Source: a bacterium
GTDB taxonomy: Bacteria > Planctomycetota > UBA11346
Direction: 5' to 3'
Length of the DNA: 16,770 bases
NCBI GenBank assembly: GCA_020049615.1
Contig: JAIFKN010000083.1
Location: 1 to 16,770 of the forward strand
A program made the translations under genes and the position numbers. This document shows, in pieces, positions 1 to 7,545 of the stretch (positions are counted from its first letter, which is position 1; each line of letters starts with the position of its first letter). Below the pieces are notes generated by a model. The model worked only from the letters and a program-made list of their open reading frames with translations. It was not told the origin of the DNA and searched no databases.

Positions 1-2697
1 GACACCGCGGGCGCCGACGGCAAGAACTGGTCGACCCAGGTGAAGTTCACCAACAGCCAGGTGCTGCCGGACTTCGCCGGCGGCTCGGCCGTCGTGGTCA
101 AGGGCCAGTGGGTCGAGCTGCGCGTCGACATCGACTTCGCCGCCAACCTGCACCGCTTCTACTACAAGGGTATCAAACTCTTCGAGCGCAGCTGGACCGG
201 CGGTACCACTGGCGGTGGTGTGCTGAACCTCGCCGCGGTCGACCTCTACGCCAACGGCGCCAGCCCGGTGTACTACGACGACATCTCGCTGACCCCGATC
301 GTGCCGACGATCAGCGGCGGCGGCAGCGTCGCCTACCTCGAGAACGCCGCGCCGGTCGCGGTGATGCCGGCCCTGGCCGTCGACGGCTTCGGCGTCGCGC
401 TGCTGAGCGGCGCCACGGTCCAGCTGACCGGCGACCTGACCCAGGACGTCCTCTCGGCCACCGTCTCCGGCGGCATCGCCCAGTCGTGGAACCCGGCCAC
501 CGGCACGCTGACCCTCAGCGGCAACGCCACGCCCGCGGTCTACCAGACCGTGCTGCGCACGGTCGCCTTCGCCAACGGCAGCGACGCCCCGAGCCTCGCC
601 CCGCGCACGGTCGCGTTCACGGTCACCGCCCCGACCGGCACCTCGAACAGCGTCAGCGCGACGATGACGGTGACCCCGGTCAACGACGCGCCGGTCGCGC
701 AGGCCCTCAGCCTGTCCGGCGACGAGGACAGCGTCCTCACCGGCCAGGCCCTGGCGAGCGACGTCGACGGCGGCGCCCTGACCTGGACGCTGGCCAGCCT
801 GCCGGCCAATGGCACGGCGACGGTCGATGCCAGCGGTGCGGTGAGCTACCAGCCGAACGCGGAGTTCAGCGGCGCCGACAGCTTCGGCTTGGCGGTCAGC
901 GATGGGAATGGCGGCAGCGCGACGGCCAACGTTGCGGTGACGGTGAACGCGGTTGATGATGCGGCGGTGATTGCTGTGCCGAGCGGCGGCAGCGTGACCC
1001 CAGGGTCGGACCTCGTGCTCGGTGCCATCCAGGTCACCGATATCGACTCCCCGACCGTCACCGTGGTGGTGTCGGTCGATGCCGGCACGATCACCCTGAC
1101 CAGCCAGCCCGGCGCTGTGGCCGGCAACAGTCACACCCTCACCGGCACCCCGGCCGAGGTGACCGCCGCCCTTGCCCAGACGGTCTGGCGCGCCCCGTCG
1201 CTCGCCGGTCCGGCCACCCTGACCGTCGCTGGCAACGGCGGATCGGCGACCGTGGCCCTGACCACGCTGGCTGCGCCAGCGCCGATCGTGGTGCAGCCGC
1301 TGACGGCAACGTCCTGGGCGAATCAGCCCCACGGAACCCAGGTGCTGCCGGCCCCAGCCGTCTTCTGGCGCCTGAAGGCCACCCAACCGGGTCGCTACCA
1401 TCTGTGGGTACACGGATCTGGGACTGCGCCACTCGGTGTCAATCTCGAGGGGAATCCGGCTGGCCAGTTGGCGGTAACGGGATCAACGGGTTGGGCCTGC
1501 CAGGATCCTGCGCAGCAGGTGGTGACGCTGGATCTCCCGTCTGATGAAGTCGTATTGACGTTGGTTGGCGCTGGAACCCTGGACCAGATCATTCTGGTTG
1601 CGGAAACCCCTTCGCCCACTGTTGCCGATGCTCCGATCCTTGTCGGGCCGGGATCAGTTGCCGTGTTCGACGCCAAGGACTACAGCGCGGTTCTGGAGAA
1701 CAGCGGCCATGCGTGGCTGCCGGAGCCGGGAGTCGACGGGGCCATTCGCGTGCTTCCAGATATCCAGAAGGGTGGAACCGCACCCGTGGTCTCCATGCGG
1801 CGCGGGCTGTCCTACGACCTGTATGTGGTCCAGCCTGCCACGTTCCGCATCTGGGTGCGTGGCATGGGCGACTACGAGGGAGACTCGGTCTGGATCGGCA
1901 TCGATGGCGCGACCCCGACCACATATGTGACCGGATTCGCGGGAACTTCGCCTATCTGGCGGAGCCAGCAGAATGACTTCTCGGAAGTGTACGTGACAAT
2001 CAATGACGTCGGGCTCCACCGGCTGGATCTCCGCTGGCGCGAGGATGGAACCGTGGTGCGGCAGGTTGCGGTGTCAGGTGTGTATGGCTGGGATCCGATC
2101 TGGGCGGGCGATCTGCCGGTCTCCAACCGGTCAGGCGTCGCCACCTTTGCCGGCGGTAGCGAATTGGTTCTGGAGGCGGAATCCGTGAACCTGAGTCTGC
2201 CAAGTGATCGTGGTCAGGCGTGGACGGCCCAATCAGGACTCCCAGGCGTGGTCGGCCAGGCCATCCAGGTTCTGCCTGACAATGGGATTGGTTACGGAGA
2301 TCCGGCCTGGCTCATGGGAGCGCCTCAGGTGTTCTGGTACGCCGAATTCCCCACGCCAGGTGACTACGAAGTCTGGGTTCGTGGGGCTGGCCCCTCGTAC
2401 AGCAGCGACTCATACCATCTTGGTCTGGCGGGCATCAACACGACGTCGTCTGGCATGACCCTGTCGCAAGCGGGGCCGGGGATGACCTTCGAATGGACCG
2501 GGCGTCGTACAAACGGGACGCGTGCCACGATCCATGTGCCATCCGCAGGTGTCTACCCGGTGAATCTGTGGATGCGGGAAGACGGTGCTGCGGTCGATAG
2601 GATTCTGATCCGGCCGCTTGATGCCCAGGCGTCTCCGCCCTCAGGCGAAGGGCCGCCAGCCTCGATCCTGCTGCCGCCCATCAACGGCAATTCCTGA
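1..2697 (+). CDS. Large modular surface protein, 5' end outside window
   Basis: The frame is open from base 1, so the N-terminus lies upstream; the ATG at 40 is internal. Modules in order: a LamG/concanavalin-like end (nt 1-297, ending in a YYDDISL motif); a cadherin-like beta-sandwich (301-693, ending VNDAPVA); a VCBS/cadherin-type repeat (694-957, with DEDSVLTG, SYQPNAEFSG and DSFGLAVSDGNGG); a further cadherin-like stretch (961-1282); then three C-terminal modules (about 1285-1600, 1648-2080, 2164-2625). The last two share GxAW, VLPD, a VWVRG-type strand and an REDGxxVxR(Q/I) strand, typical of carbohydrate-binding-like beta-sandwiches in secreted proteins. No C-terminal sorting signal, anchor or PEP-CTERM is visible; the end is Pro/Gly-rich. 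Codons before about 1280 nearly all end in G or C, later ones are more mixed. A role as extracellular adhesin or matrix protein binding polysaccharide is inferred from the modules and the neighbouring EPS genes. Confidence 0.85.
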   Translation, partial: DTAGADGKNWSTQVKFTNSQVLPDFAGGSAVVVKGQWVELRVDIDFAANLHRFYYKGIKLFERSWTGGTTGGGVLNLAAVDLYANGASPVYYDDISLTPIVPTISGGGSVAYLENAAPVAVMPALAVDGFGVALLSGATVQLTGDLTQDVLSATVSGGIAQSWNPATGTLTLSGNATPAVYQTVLRTVAFANGSDAPSLAPRTVAFTVTAPTGTSNSVSATMTVTPVNDAPVAQALSLSGDEDSVLTGQALASDVDGGALTWTLASLPANGTATVDASGAVSYQPNAEFSGADSFGLAVSDGNGGSATANVAVTVNAVDDAAVIAVPSGGSVTPGSDLVLGAIQVTDIDSPTVTVVVSVDAGTITLTSQPGAVAGNSHTLTGTPAEVTAALAQTVWRAPSLAGPATLTVAGNGGSATVALTTLAAPAPIVVQPLTATSWANQPHGTQVLPAPAVFWRLKATQPGRYHLWVHGSGTAPLGVNLEGNPAGQLAVTGSTGWACQDPAQQVVTLDLPSDEVVLTLVGAGTLDQIILVAETPSPTVADAPILVGPGSVAVFDAKDYSAVLENSGHAWLPEPGVDGAIRVLPDIQKGGTAPVVSMRRGLSYDLYVVQPATFRIWVRGMGDYEGDSVWIGIDGATPTTYVTGFAGTSPIWRSQQNDFSEVYVTINDVGLHRLDLRWREDGTVVRQVAVSGVYGWDPIWAGDLPVSNRSGVATFAGGSELVLEAESVNLSLPSDRGQAWTAQSGLPGVVGQAIQVLPDNGIGYGDPAWLMGAPQVFWYAEFPTPGDYEVWVRGAGPSYSSDSYHLGLAGINTTSSGMTLSQAGPGMTFEWTGRRTNGTRATIHVPSAGVYPVNLWMREDGAAVDRILIRPLDAQASPPSGEGPPASILLPPINGNS

Positions 2698-3955
2698 AAC
2701 GGCGGCTGCCTGATCGTGTGGCAGAGATGAGACCAAGGAGATCCGCCTCGATGGTTGGCAGGACGCTGCTGGCATCGTATCGGGCAAGTGCGCAGGCCCT
2801 GCCTGCCTCTCCGAGGCGTTGACGCAACCCCGGGTCGGCAGCCAAGCGGTCCAGCGCCGCTGCCAGGGCAGTAGGATCATCCGGCGGCACGACCAGCCCG
2901 CAGCCCGCTGTGGTGATCAGCCCGTGCAATTCCGTCCCCGGTTCTGCGGTAGCCACCACGGGCTTGCCAACGGCGAGAATATTCAGCAGCTTGCTGGGCA
3001 GCGCCAGATCCGCCATCTCCCTCCGTTGCGGTATGATGTGGACATCGGCAGCAGCCAGCATGGCGCACAGTCTGTGTGCCGGTCGGAGGTCCTGCAGGTC
3101 GAGATTCTCGACGTCAGCAGAACTGCGCTCCAGAGCTGGGCGCTCGCTCCCGGTGCCGACGATGACGGTTCTCCAAGCGGGGTTGCGCACGCGACGGGTC
3201 GCCTCGACCAGCGTCTCCAGACCCTGTTTGCGACCAAGACTGCCACTATACAGGCCGACGACACAGCCAACGCGACCCTGATCGAGCCGGCTGCGTTCCG
3301 GATTCAAGCCACTCCATGGCCGCATCTCGGAGCAGTCGGTCCAGTTCGGCCAATGGCGAGGGGATCTGCGCAGTGGAGATTTCGCAGTGATCCGGCGCAG
3401 CATGCCCAGCCCGCACGTCGTAACCAGATCGGCTTGCCGGAGAACAAGGCGCTCGACCAACCGGAGGGTTGGCCCGGTCCATGACGGCAGTTGTCCAAGA
3501 TCGAGCGCAGCATCGACCTGCAGATCCTGAATATGGCATACGACCGGGACCCGCAGGTGTAGGCGGAGCCACGCGAGCAGGCCGCCCATCAGGAATGGAG
3601 GGCAGACGCCGAGCACGATATCCGGACGATGCGGCAGCGCACACGAACGTACCGTCCAGCGCCAGAGATAGCTGGCATCGAGCCTCAACCGTCCGCGTCC
3701 ACTCGTTGGTGCCGGCGGGACGAAGTGGCGGACGCGCCTAACCATGACACCATTGATGACTTCGTCGCCCCGTCCCTGGCGGTAATCACGATGGGCATAC
3801 GCCTCTGGAATCGACCACCAGGGATAGTGTGGGACGCCGGTCAGCACCTCGACATCCCAACCACGAGCAGCGAACCATTCAGCCAGCGCCGTGTTGTAAT
3901 ACGGTATGCCAGTTGGTTCGGGGTAGTAGTTGTGAGAGACAAGCCAGAGTCGCAT
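2681..3955 (-). CDS. wcaI: WcaI-like GT4 glycosyltransferase
   Basis: Probable cytoplasmic GT-B glycosyltransferase (424 aa) that adds a sugar to the lipid-linked repeat unit; WcaI is the colanic-acid homologue, usually given as a fucosyltransferase. Family signs: N-terminal NYYPEPTG (residues 8-15), HIQDLQVDAALDLG (141-154, the HxQDxxxD signature), PNWT after the linker, and a C-terminal sugar-nucleotide site with PSKLLNILAVGKPVVAT then E342 (320-342). The frame extends 14 codons further upstream, but the ATG at 3955 is preferred because family members begin right at this strand and it lies 2 bases after the stop of the SGNH gene. It is last in the leftward train, and its stop overlaps the 3' end of the surface-protein gene by 17 bases on the opposite strand. 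Donor and acceptor cannot be read from sequence. Confidence 0.9.
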   Translation of the reverse strand: MRLWLVSHNYYPEPTGIPYYNTALAEWFAARGWDVEVLTGVPHYPWWSIPEAYAHRDYRQGRGDEVINGVMVRRVRHFVPPAPTSGRGRLRLDASYLWRWTVRSCALPHRPDIVLGVCPPFLMGGLLAWLRLHLRVPVVCHIQDLQVDAALDLGQLPSWTGPTLRLVERLVLRQADLVTTCGLGMLRRITAKSPLRRSPRHWPNWTDCSEMRPWSGLNPERSRLDQGRVGCVVGLYSGSLGRKQGLETLVEATRRVRNPAWRTVIVGTGSERPALERSSADVENLDLQDLRPAHRLCAMLAAADVHIIPQRREMADLALPSKLLNILAVGKPVVATAEPGTELHGLITTAGCGLVVPPDDPTALAAALDRLAADPGLRQRLGEAGRACALARYDASSVLPTIEADLLGLISATRSGSRRFRNCR

Positions 3956-3957
3956 GG

Positions 3958-4842
3958 CTATGGCCAAATCGAGAGCAATCGGGAAGCTAGGTGCCAATTC
4001 CCCTTCACGGTGAGGTGGATCGAATCGCGAAATAGGCCAGTGCGATCCTCTTCGGAAGTGAATTCCGGGACGCAGCGGAGTCCCGCGGCTTCACACAGCT
4101 TGATCCAAAACCGGCAATCCGCACTGTCGACCGACTCGTTTCGTTCGGGATGGACGACGACGGCCATGTCGATTTGTCGGGCTCGCGCCCAGGACGCCAC
4201 AGCAACCAATGACTGGCTGCATATAGCTTCGTTATTTAATGTATGTGGCGGCTCTTGGGGAGAAGGGAAGATCCAGCGAGTCCCATAGGTGGAGATGAGA
4301 TCGGAAACGGCGCATAATGGACGCGAGGTCGGGTGCGTTCTCGGATCAAGCGGCAGGCGCTGGGGGACATCGTAGCGGTCATGCGATGAGAGCACGACCA
4401 CGATGCGAGCCGGGCGGACGGCGTCCCCGTGAATCTGCAGCCAGGCCAGCATGTTGGGGGGCCCCCAACTGGCCGCACTGGCCTGTAACCACTGGCGCTT
4501 CGTGGGATCCGAGAACTCTGAGAGTGAGGTTGCTGTCTGACCCTGGTCGATGGGAACTCCACCGTTGACGACAGAATCACCGAGCACGAGGACGCGCATT
4601 CGACGATCATCCGGCTCGGCGCAACGCATGCCCAGACTGTTGACAGAATACCTGGATCCAAGACGAACGAGGTCTTGTTTGGGATGGAGTTGGTATTCCA
4701 CCATGGAATCGAGGTCATAGAGAGGAGGACAGCCAAGTTGCAAAGCGAACCGCAGCAAGCCCTCCGTAAGAACCAGTAGGACCAAGAGTCCAAAGACGGA
4801 CCAGGCCAGGATCGTGCGGCTGGGCTTCAATAACAGTCTCAT
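3958..4842 (-). CDS. Membrane-anchored SGNH/GDSL hydrolase-like protein
   Basis: A 294-aa protein with one N-terminal membrane segment (about residues 10-30) and an outward-facing SGNH domain. The nucleophile block is LVLGDSVVNG (S90), preceded by the NSLGMR strand common before this block; G127 in ASWGPPN can serve as block II; D273-x-x-H276 in DSIHL forms the catalytic acid/base. The usual block III GxND is here SSHD (152-155), so the oxyanion Asn is replaced. Members of this family in polysaccharide loci add or remove acyl groups on the chain; an AlgX/AlgJ-like or esterase role is inferred, not shown. The ATG at 4842 overlaps the epimerase stop as ATGA; a longer frame to 5031 would run inside the epimerase gene and lacks family-like sequence. 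Confidence 0.82.
   Translation of the reverse strand: MRLLLKPSRTILAWSVFGLLVLLVLTEGLLRFALQLGCPPLYDLDSMVEYQLHPKQDLVRLGSRYSVNSLGMRCAEPDDRRMRVLVLGDSVVNGGVPIDQGQTATSLSEFSDPTKRQWLQASAASWGPPNMLAWLQIHGDAVRPARIVVVLSSHDRYDVPQRLPLDPRTHPTSRPLCAVSDLISTYGTRWIFPSPQEPPHTLNNEAICSQSLVAVASWARARQIDMAVVVHPERNESVDSADCRFWIKLCEAAGLRCVPEFTSEEDRTGLFRDSIHLTVKGNWHLASRLLSIWP
4453..4469. repeat. Perfect G/C palindrome inside the SGNH gene
   Basis: Arms GTTGGGGG (4453-4460) and CCCCCAAC (4462-4469) around one G. On the minus strand it encodes the WGPPN of the block II loop, so protein sequence explains it. There is no T-tract and thus no sign of a terminator; a strong mRNA hairpin remains possible. Confidence 0.6.
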
Positions 4843-5801
4843 GGCGAATCCGACCGCATCCACGAGACCGTTTCGACGATGCCCTGTTCGAGTGAGAATG
4901 GCATGGGGCCGGTAACGGCCATGGTAGGCTGCAGGTCGTACACCATGTCGGTGACCAGATTGTCCAGTCGGAAGGAGGTGAGGGGTGGGGCGCGCAGCAC
5001 GCGGCAGGCCTTCGCGATATCTCCAGCCCATGCAAGCGGGCGTAGCGCAATGGCGGGAACTCGCCGGGGACGGGGCACGCCGAACGCTACGGCGATCGCA
5101 TCGGAGAAACGACCGACCTCGATCGGTTCAGCATCAGCTAGGAAAAACGGTCTGCCGACGACGGCCCCGGCGGGGGCGGTGACGATGGCAAGGATCTGGT
5201 GGATGATGTTGCCGATGAACCCGAAGGACTTGCGGATGGGGCGCCCGGCCGGATGGACATAGCGTCGAGACCGGACCGCATCGAAGAAGGTGCGGTAGGG
5301 CACATCGAACCAAGGGCCCCAGATCGAGGTGGGGCGGATGATGACCCAGGGCAGCACCGAGGGGTCGGTCGCGCGCAGAAGTTGTTCGCCTGCGATCTTG
5401 CTCCGGCCATAGGCGGTCGTCGCCGAATAGTCGTAGGGCGTACTTGGCACAGCGCCGATGCGGAAGACAAGTCGAGATGATGCCGAAATGAACCGCGGAG
5501 AGGCGGCTAGCGTCCCTGCGGCTTCCAGCAGGTATTCCAGGCCGACAGTGTTGGTCGCATAGTCGCCTGGTGTCCGGCCTTCGAGATCCGTCCGGGCCCC
5601 AAGGTGGATGATCGCAGTGGGGGCAACCTCGTGCACCAGCCCGCCTATGCCCTCGCGGTCCAGCAAGTTGACGCGCGTGAATCCTGGAAGCGGAACACGA
5701 GGTTGATGCCGGTCACATGGCACGAAGGCCTGTCTACGGCGCACGAGTTCCAGGCAGAGGTTGAGGCCGATAAATCCACTCGCCCCGGTAACCAGGATCA
5801 C
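4839..5801 (-). CDS. NAD-dependent epimerase/dehydratase (extended SDR)
   Basis: A 320-aa Rossmann-fold sugar-nucleotide enzyme of the extended SDR type. It begins directly with the NAD(P) loop GASGFIG (residues 6-12), has HLGAR at 66-70 after the fourth strand, a SASS stretch (106-109) supplying the catalytic Ser, the catalytic pair Y131/K135 (YGRSK), and RPTSIWGPW (156-164) typical of the family. It probably interconverts an NDP-sugar precursor for the repeat unit; the exact reaction (4-epimerase, dehydratase or reductase) cannot be told from sequence. The start is GTG at 5801, overlapping the acetyltransferase stop as GTGA, and the end overlaps the SGNH start as ATGA, so it sits in the middle of the coupled train. 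Confidence 0.9.
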   Translation of the reverse strand: MILVTGASGFIGLNLCLELVRRRQAFVPCDRHQPRVPLPGFTRVNLLDREGIGGLVHEVAPTAIIHLGARTDLEGRTPGDYATNTVGLEYLLEAAGTLAASPRFISASSRLVFRIGAVPSTPYDYSATTAYGRSKIAGEQLLRATDPSVLPWVIIRPTSIWGPWFDVPYRTFFDAVRSRRYVHPAGRPIRKSFGFIGNIIHQILAIVTAPAGAVVGRPFFLADAEPIEVGRFSDAIAVAFGVPRPRRVPAIALRPLAWAGDIAKACRVLRAPPLTSFRLDNLVTDMVYDLQPTMAVTGPMPFSLEQGIVETVSWMRSDSP

Positions 5802-6367
5802 GACGGGAGTTCTTGCATGGCAGGACGATCTTTGATTACTCGGGCGGGGTTCCCTCCAGCGATGACCCCCGGGGGGACGGAGCGCACCACCACGGAGCAG
5901 GCGGCAACGACGGCGTTATCGCCGATGGTGACGCCGGAACCGACGAAGGCGCGCGTGGCAAGCCAGCAACCAGAGCCGATGCTGATCGGTGCGTTGTCAT
6001 ATGCGAACGTCGGCGAGGACAGATCGTGGCTGCCGGCGGCCAGATAGACATCGTGCGCCAGGGCGGTGTGGCTTCCGATCGCAACTGGTGCGAAATTGAG
6101 GATCTCGCAGCGGTCGCCGATCCACACATGATCCCCGAGAGTCAGCTTCCACGGGAAGTGGATGTTTACCCGTGGCCGGATGTACAGGCCGATGCCGACC
6201 TTGGCGCCGAAGCAGCGCAACAGTAAGCCTTTGAGACCACAGGGCAGCATCAGTCCGGACTGGAAGACAGCGACATTCACCACGTGCCAGAGGCCCAGCT
6301 TCAACAGGCTCGCGCCGCGCTGGTGTCCGTGGCGGGGGTCGAATTGGTCGAGGCGCTGCATTCTCAC
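5798..6367 (-). CDS. wcaF: WcaF-like hexapeptide O-acetyltransferase
   Basis: A 189-aa left-handed beta-helix acyltransferase that uses acetyl-CoA to acetylate a sugar of the repeat unit in the cytoplasm; WcaF does this in colanic-acid synthesis. The order matches WcaF: an N-terminal helical stretch with GASLLKLGLWHVV, then LRCFGAKVG, IRPRVNI, FPWKLTLGD, the catalytic-His loop AGSHD, CWLATRAFVGSGVTIGD and GNPARVIK. Family length is near 185 aa, which excludes the long frame to 6430. Two starts are possible: ATG 6361 (2 bases after the upstream stop) or GTG 6367, which forms a GTGA overlap and has GGAG six bases upstream. I chose GTG; the difference is two residues. Confidence 0.9.
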   Translation of the reverse strand: MRMQRLDQFDPRHGHQRGASLLKLGLWHVVNVAVFQSGLMLPCGLKGLLLRCFGAKVGIGLYIRPRVNIHFPWKLTLGDHVWIGDRCEILNFAPVAIGSHTALAHDVYLAAGSHDLSSPTFAYDNAPISIGSGCWLATRAFVGSGVTIGDNAVVAACSVVVRSVPPGVIAGGNPARVIKDRPAMQELPS

Positions 6368-7545
6368 GGGGCACTCCAGGTTTCCAGTCGGTCGCCCGCC
6401 AGGACACGTTGCATCAGGGCGGTCTGACAATTGACGGCGTGCCGGATTTCAAATCGCTCACAGAAGCAGGCGCGCGCCGCCGCACGCATGTTCAGCTTGG
6501 CCTCCGATGGAAGGGCCAGCCAGCGATGTAGCAACGCCGTCATGCCCTGTAGAGTATCCGGTGCAACGATGCCTGCGCCAGCCGCTTCGACTTCACGCCA
6601 GATATTGACCTGGTCGCTGATCAGGACCGGTACGCCGCAGGCGAGGGCCTCGGCCACGGCAATGCCGAAATTCTCCTGGTGGCTGGGAAGACAGAAGACT
6701 TCGGCGCCATAGAACGCCCCCCATTTTGCTTGGTCGCGCAGCATGCCTGGCCAGAGGACGCGATCGGCGAAGCCGGACGCCGAGGCCCGCAGTTGCAGCC
6801 GTTCAGTGAGTCCACCCTGGTCCGGACCGGCCATGACCAGCATCAGCTCGGGCCGCTGGCCCAATACGGAGGCGAAGCTGTCGATCAGGAGGTCGCAGCC
6901 TTTCTTCTCCTGGATGCGTCCGAGGAAGAGGATGTAGGGACGATTTGCCACGGCCGGGCAGCGTGCGATGAAAGCCTGCCGTTGGGCTTCCGTCTCGGTT
7001 GGTGGCGAGGCGGTTCCGTACGAAACAACCATCTCTCGTGCGACATATGGCCGGAACGACTCGCGCGCCAGTCGGCGTTCGGATTCGCTTGTGAAGCAGA
7101 CCGCGGCAGCATCACGGAGAACCCGGAAGTCGCCCAGGCGCCAATAAAGTCGTTTTTTCAAAGCCTTCAGCGGGTAAGTGCGATTGAACCAGGGATCCAA
7201 CATGCCATGGGGGTACACGACATAGGGTATTCGACCCGCGAAGGCACGGTGCGCGGCGAGGGCGTGGTATTGCCACAGACCACTGACGACTGCGACGTCG
7301 TGATTCGCGGCAAGGCTGCGAAGTAGCGCGATTGCATTACGCGAATAGCCAAAGGTCCCGAGACCATGGCCGAGCGAGAACGTCGTTGCTCCAGGAACGG
7401 CGGGAATTCGCCCTAGCGAATCAAGGCTAGCTGCAGTGGTTGCGATTCCCATTGCGGCGCGGCATGCGGCCTGATTTCGCAGACCCTCCACCGGGCCGCC
7501 AGCGGCAGGATCAAGCGATCTGATTACATGTAGAATACGCAGCAT
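6364..7545 (-). CDS. GT4 glycosyltransferase
   Basis: A 393-aa GT-B glycosyltransferase. The N-terminal domain starts MLRILHVI with a Gly-rich loop (AAGGPVEG, 14-21) and carries YPHGMLDPWF (111-120), a signature of a GT4 branch common in EPS loci. The C-terminal domain has ILFLGRIQEKKG (205-216), the VMAGPD strand and E291NFGIAVAE299, the EX7E motif that binds the sugar nucleotide. The ATG at 7545 is chosen because it starts the first beta strand, overlaps the upstream stop as TGATG, and has GGAG nine bases upstream. The frame extends 18 more codons, but that part lies in the preceding gene and is not family-like. Sugar specificity unknown. Confidence 0.92.
   Translation of the reverse strand: MLRILHVIRSLDPAAGGPVEGLRNQAACRAAMGIATTAASLDSLGRIPAVPGATTFSLGHGLGTFGYSRNAIALLRSLAANHDVAVVSGLWQYHALAAHRAFAGRIPYVVYPHGMLDPWFNRTYPLKALKKRLYWRLGDFRVLRDAAAVCFTSESERRLARESFRPYVAREMVVSYGTASPPTETEAQRQAFIARCPAVANRPYILFLGRIQEKKGCDLLIDSFASVLGQRPELMLVMAGPDQGGLTERLQLRASASGFADRVLWPGMLRDQAKWGAFYGAEVFCLPSHQENFGIAVAEALACGVPVLISDQVNIWREVEAAGAGIVAPDTLQGMTALLHRWLALPSEAKLNMRAAARACFCERFEIRHAVNCQTALMQRVLAGDRLETWSAP
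6374..6377 (-). promoter_or_regulatory. Shine-Dalgarno site for the WcaF-like gene
   Basis: GGAG on the minus strand lies six bases before GTG 6367 but twelve before ATG 6361. This favours the GTG start, which also overlaps the upstream TGA as GTGA. Confidence 0.5.

Noticed and set aside
108..956. 282-codon open frame on + strand inside the surface-protein gene
   Set aside because: Arg/Gln-rich with no domain, a shifted-frame shadow of a GC-rich gene whose own frame has clear modules.
2819..3484. 221-codon open frame on + strand opposite the WcaI-like gene
   Set aside because: No recognisable domain; the minus-strand frame carries family motifs throughout.
4222..4246. A/T-rich patch in the SGNH gene, possible promoter
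   Set aside because: In frame coding (HTLNNEAIC) with no clear -35/-10 pair and no gene start downstream needing it.
4843..5031. Extended start of the SGNH gene to 5031
   Set aside because: The extra 63 residues lie within the epimerase gene in another frame, are Arg/His/Pro-rich, and precede a good TM start with an ATGA junction.
6679..7326. 215-codon open frame on + strand opposite the GT4 gene
   Set aside because: Antisense shadow; the GT4 frame holds all catalytic motifs.
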